Assembly (NCBI GenBank): GCA_022841365.1
Contig: JALHRP010000003.1
Location: 79,310 to 143,309 of the forward strand
DNA length: 64,000 bases
Source: Chitinophagaceae bacterium
GTDB lineage: Bacteria > Bacteroidota > Bacteroidia > Chitinophagales > Chitinophagaceae
Direction: 5' to 3'
The notes beneath the pieces were generated by a model. It worked only from the letters and a program-made list of their open reading frames with translations, made no database searches and was not told where the DNA came from. The first letter of the stretch is position 1, and each line of letters starts with the position of its first letter. Positions 61,369-64,000 of the stretch are shown here, in pieces. The translations under genes and the position numbers were made by a program.

Positions 61369-62469
61369 ATGAAACAAACTACACTGCTATTTACGCTTTT
61401 CTTCTTGCTGATAAATGCACATGCACAGTTAGATCTGCCGCCAAGTGCCAATAATCCTAAAGCAACTGTAACGGAAGATGTAGGCATTACCAGTATTACG
61501 CTTAGTTATTCAAGACCCGATGTGAATAAACGTGAAGGAAAAATTTATGGTGATGGCAACCCTGTTACTTATGGGTTTTCAACAAACAGTTTCCTTACCA
61601 ATAAAAATACAGCGCCCTGGCGTGCGGGTGCAAATGAAAACACCACCATTACGTTTGAGCATGATGTAAAAGTTGAAGGGAAAGACATCAAAGCAGGTAC
61701 TTATGGTTTACATATTGCATTATACCCTGATAATGCTACCATTATTTTTTCCAATCAAACGGATGCATGGGGCAGTTTTTATTATGATGAAAAATACGAT
61801 GCCCTGCGTATTAATGTAAAAACAGTGCCACTTGATAAAAGTGTAGAGTGGTTGAAATATGAATTCATTGAACATAAAGAAAAGCATTGTGTGATTGCCC
61901 TGCAGTGGGAAAAATTATCCATCCCCTTTAAGGTAGATGTGGATGTTGAAAACATCGTTATTGCAAGATTGAGACAGCAACTGACCGGTCCAAAAGGTTT
62001 TAATGCGTTGAACGTGTTAGCTGCTGCAAATTATTGTGTATCGAGAAACATCAATCTTGAAGAAGCATTAACATGGAGTCAGCGGGCAGCTGGTACAAAA
62101 ACATTTGCAACATTAAATAACCTTGCGAACAACTATACAAAGCTGAACAGGATAGCTCAGGCCGACTCAACAATGAATGAAGCGTTGGCTTTTGCAAACC
62201 CCAATCAATACATGGGTTATGGCCGCTCGTTAATCACTTTAAAAAGATTGGACAGGGCTCTGGAAATTTTTACGGCCAATCAAAAAAAGAATGGAGATGT
62301 ATATGCAGTAAATGCAGGGTTCATGTCTTATTATTCTTCTACAGGCGATTTTAAAAAAGCATTGGGCTATGCAAACAAAGCATTGGCACAGGCACCAAAT
62401 GATGCAGCTAAGACAACCATCACTGGCTTTATTACAAAACTGAAAGAAGGAAAAGATATCAATCAATAA
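61369..62469 (+). CDS. Exported DUF2911 protein with TPR-like C-terminus
   Basis: 366 residues, signal peptide (LLFTLFFLLINAHAQL), then the DUF2911 domain (about 25-190: VTEDVGITSITLSYSRPDV, FSTNSFLTNKNTAPWRAGANE, ITFEHDVKVEGKDIKAGTYGLH). The C-terminal part (about 215-366) has TPR-like helices (LNLEEALTWSQRAAG, FKKALGYANKALAQAPND). Function unknown; 22 bases after the ankyrin gene. Confidence 0.85.
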   Translation: MKQTTLLFTLFFLLINAHAQLDLPPSANNPKATVTEDVGITSITLSYSRPDVNKREGKIYGDGNPVTYGFSTNSFLTNKNTAPWRAGANENTTITFEHDVKVEGKDIKAGTYGLHIALYPDNATIIFSNQTDAWGSFYYDEKYDALRINVKTVPLDKSVEWLKYEFIEHKEKHCVIALQWEKLSIPFKVDVDVENIVIARLRQQLTGPKGFNALNVLAAANYCVSRNINLEEALTWSQRAAGTKTFATLNNLANNYTKLNRIAQADSTMNEALAFANPNQYMGYGRSLITLKRLDRALEIFTANQKKNGDVYAVNAGFMSYYSSTGDFKKALGYANKALAQAPNDAAKTTITGFITKLKEGKDINQ

Positions 62470-62478
62470 TTTTTAATC

Positions 62479-63036
62479 ATGAAAATGAAGATTTATATAA
62501 CAGTGTTTGTTCTGTTAATTATTTCTGTATTTGGATTTACAGATGGAAACGCTAAAAGAGTAAATGAATACACCTGCACCCCGTGTGGAGCAGACTGTGA
62601 TGCCGATCTTTACAATTCTCCCGGCACCTGTAAGCATTGCCATATGCCGTTGGTAAAAAAATCAACGGTTGTATTTAAGAAAGTGGAGCCTGCACAACTT
62701 TGTGCATTTGTTACAACACATAAAAAAGTAATCCTGCTCGATGTAAGAACAAAAGCTGAGTTTGAAGGAACAGCAGAAGAAAAATTCGGCCGCTTAAAAA
62801 ATGCCATTAATATTCCCATACAGGAACTGGAGCAACGGATTGCAGAATTGAGTGCGTATAAGAATACAGAAATTGTTGTGTATTGTTCTCACAGTCACCG
62901 CAGCCCGAGAGCAAGTTACCTGCTGAATCAACTTGGATTTAAAAAAGTAACCAATATGCAGGGTGGTATGAGTGTGTGGAAAGAACAGGTAAAAGAAAAA
63001 CAATGCAATCAAAAACTTTATATCGCACAGGAATAA
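62479..63036 (+). CDS. Rhodanese-like protein with N-terminal heavy-metal-binding motif
   Basis: 185 residues with a signal-type leader (KIYITVFVLLIISVFGFTDG). A small metal-binding module with CTPCGADCD...CKHCHMPL resembles the HMBD-type (heavy metal binding) domain, followed by a rhodanese domain with the active-site cysteine in VVYCSHSHRSPRAS and NMQGGMSVWK. Rhodanese domains move sulfur or hold persulfides. It ends one base into the next gene's start (TAATG). Confidence 0.85.
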   Translation: MKMKIYITVFVLLIISVFGFTDGNAKRVNEYTCTPCGADCDADLYNSPGTCKHCHMPLVKKSTVVFKKVEPAQLCAFVTTHKKVILLDVRTKAEFEGTAEEKFGRLKNAINIPIQELEQRIAELSAYKNTEIVVYCSHSHRSPRASYLLNQLGFKKVTNMQGGMSVWKEQVKEKQCNQKLYIAQE

Positions 63037-64000
63037 TGAAACAGCAATTTTTACTGATCTGTTTTTTTCTATGTTGCGAGTTTCAGCTCGTTGCACAGAA
63101 CAGTAATAAGTATACATTCTTTAGTATGCCTGCACCAGGTGATACTGCAGTTGTATTTGCAGCCGGGATTGTTTCAGATGAACTAGGCAACAGGGATATG
63201 GCGATTGCACCCGATGCAAATGAATTCTTTTATACCATCCAATACAGGGGCGGACAGTTCAGCACTATTATGCAGGTGCAGAACATCAATGGAAAATGGG
63301 GTAAACCGGAAGTGGCTTTATTCAGCGGAATGTACAATGATCTGGAGCCTGCTTACTCCCCCGACGGAACCAGAGTTTATTTTGCATCCAATCGTCCATT
63401 ACCTGGAAGTAAGAGTAAGGATTATAATATCTGGTATGTAAAAAAACAAAACGGACAATGGGTTGAGCCAACTCCTTTGCAAAACACAGTAAATACAACA
63501 GCTGATGAATTTTATCCGGCTGTTACAAAATCAGGCAATCTCTATTTTACAAGAGCCGTTAAAGACAAAGGAGAAGATATTGTAGTATGCAGGTGGCTAA
63601 ATGGTTCATACGAAGAAGCGGTAAGTCTGCCGGATGCAATCAATACTACCGGAGATGAATTCAATGCATTTGTTGATGCAGATGAGCAATATATTATTTA
63701 CAGCGGGTATAAACGAAAAGGGGCGTATGGTGTGGGCGATTTGTACATCAGCAAAAAAAATGAAAAAGGCGAATGGGGAGAATCAATTAATCTTGGTAAC
63801 AGCATCAATGCAATTGGCCTTACTTATTGCCCTTATGTAAGTCCGGATAAAAAATACTTTTTCTTTACCAGCAGCCGTAACAGTACGATTAAAGTTCCTT
63901 TTGAACAACCACAAAACATCAAACAACTGAAAGAAAAAACAACTCATCATTTAAACGGGTGGGACAATATTTACTGGATGAGTGCAGATAAACTTTTTAA
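63036..64000 (+). CDS. Exported PD40-repeat (TolB-like propeller) protein, partial at the window edge
   Basis: The frame opens at ATG 63036 and stays open to the edge, giving at least 321 residues. Signal peptide (LICFFLCCEFQLVAQ) and then repeated PD40 blades: EPAYSPDGTRVYFASNR, EFYPAVTKSGNLYFTR, EFNAFVDADEQYIIYSG, CPYVSPDKKYFFFTS. This is a beta-propeller that binds sugars or proteins outside the cytoplasm. It is coupled to the rhodanese-like gene by a one-base overlap. The end is not seen. Confidence 0.8.
   Translation, partial: MKQQFLLICFFLCCEFQLVAQNSNKYTFFSMPAPGDTAVVFAAGIVSDELGNRDMAIAPDANEFFYTIQYRGGQFSTIMQVQNINGKWGKPEVALFSGMYNDLEPAYSPDGTRVYFASNRPLPGSKSKDYNIWYVKKQNGQWVEPTPLQNTVNTTADEFYPAVTKSGNLYFTRAVKDKGEDIVVCRWLNGSYEEAVSLPDAINTTGDEFNAFVDADEQYIIYSGYKRKGAYGVGDLYISKKNEKGEWGESINLGNSINAIGLTYCPYVSPDKKYFFFTSSRNSTIKVPFEQPQNIKQLKEKTTHHLNGWDNIYWMSADKLF

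Overview
The window looks like a chromosomal segment of a Bacteroidota bacterium, most probably of the Chitinophagaceae group. Supporting signs: several genes carry the Bacteroidota housekeeping promoter (TTTG, about 19 bases, TAnnTTTG) close to the start codon and lack clear Shine-Dalgarno sequences; PorT-like barrels, DUF2911, DUF2330, GxxExxY, short SSB and CoaX/LptC neighbours are typical of the phylum. Base composition is moderately AT-rich throughout, with no obvious phage or insertion sequence.

Layout. 1-480: an array of tRNA-derived repeats and a dispersed palindrome. 478-2882: PorT-like barrel, HflX, Rieske protein. 2883-4472: non-coding island with tRNA-Asn and a promoter-to-terminator unit (about 3819-4188) containing a tRNA-Cys-like fold. 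4473-9808: IscS, L,D-transpeptidase-like protein, membrane protein, RpoN and two small exported proteins. 9902-15600: PIF1-like helicase with GxxExxY protein, SSB, zinc-finger protein, Gfo/Idh/MocA oxidoreductase and KDPG-type aldolase. 15672-22529: tight seven-gene operon with SpeD-like and SpeE-like proteins, DUF4178, DUF350 and an FAD oxidase. 22824-31345: tRNA-Phe, RecQ, KdsD, ManC, two small proteins (one a 42-residue lipoprotein), a glycosyltransferase, a DMT transporter and a LOG-family protein. 31586-38902: three lipoproteins, a secreted TPR-CHAT protease and an ECF sigma/anti-sigma pair. 38983-47298: DigH-like hydrolase, MarR, aldo/keto reductase, LptC, outer membrane protein, CoaX, LON-domain protein, LPS-type glycosyltransferase and O-antigen ligase. 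47329-52628: MeaB and four glycosyltransferases. 52795-64000: metalloprotease, DUF2330, RnfD-like protein, ECF42-type sigma with its DGPF protein, and a run of small exported proteins ending in a PD40 protein cut by the window edge.

Two loci stand out as candidate undescribed systems. In the CHAT-ECF locus, the sigma operon and a divergent lipoprotein gene share a two-part element, GGTTAC-N15-GGTTAC, at similar distances from their starts, and the lipoprotein-CHAT operon has the distal half (ATTGGTTACA) at the matching place. This suggests one sigma-controlled regulon in which an exported CHAT protease could cut the extracytoplasmic part of the anti-sigma. In the polyamine-type operon, a SpeD homologue that has lost its catalytic cysteine sits with a membrane aminopropyltransferase, an amine-oxidase-like flavoprotein, DUF350 and DUF4178, which suggests an aminopropylated or decarboxylated product used at the membrane. 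A third candidate is the structured, tRNA-Cys-containing transcription unit at 3819-4188.
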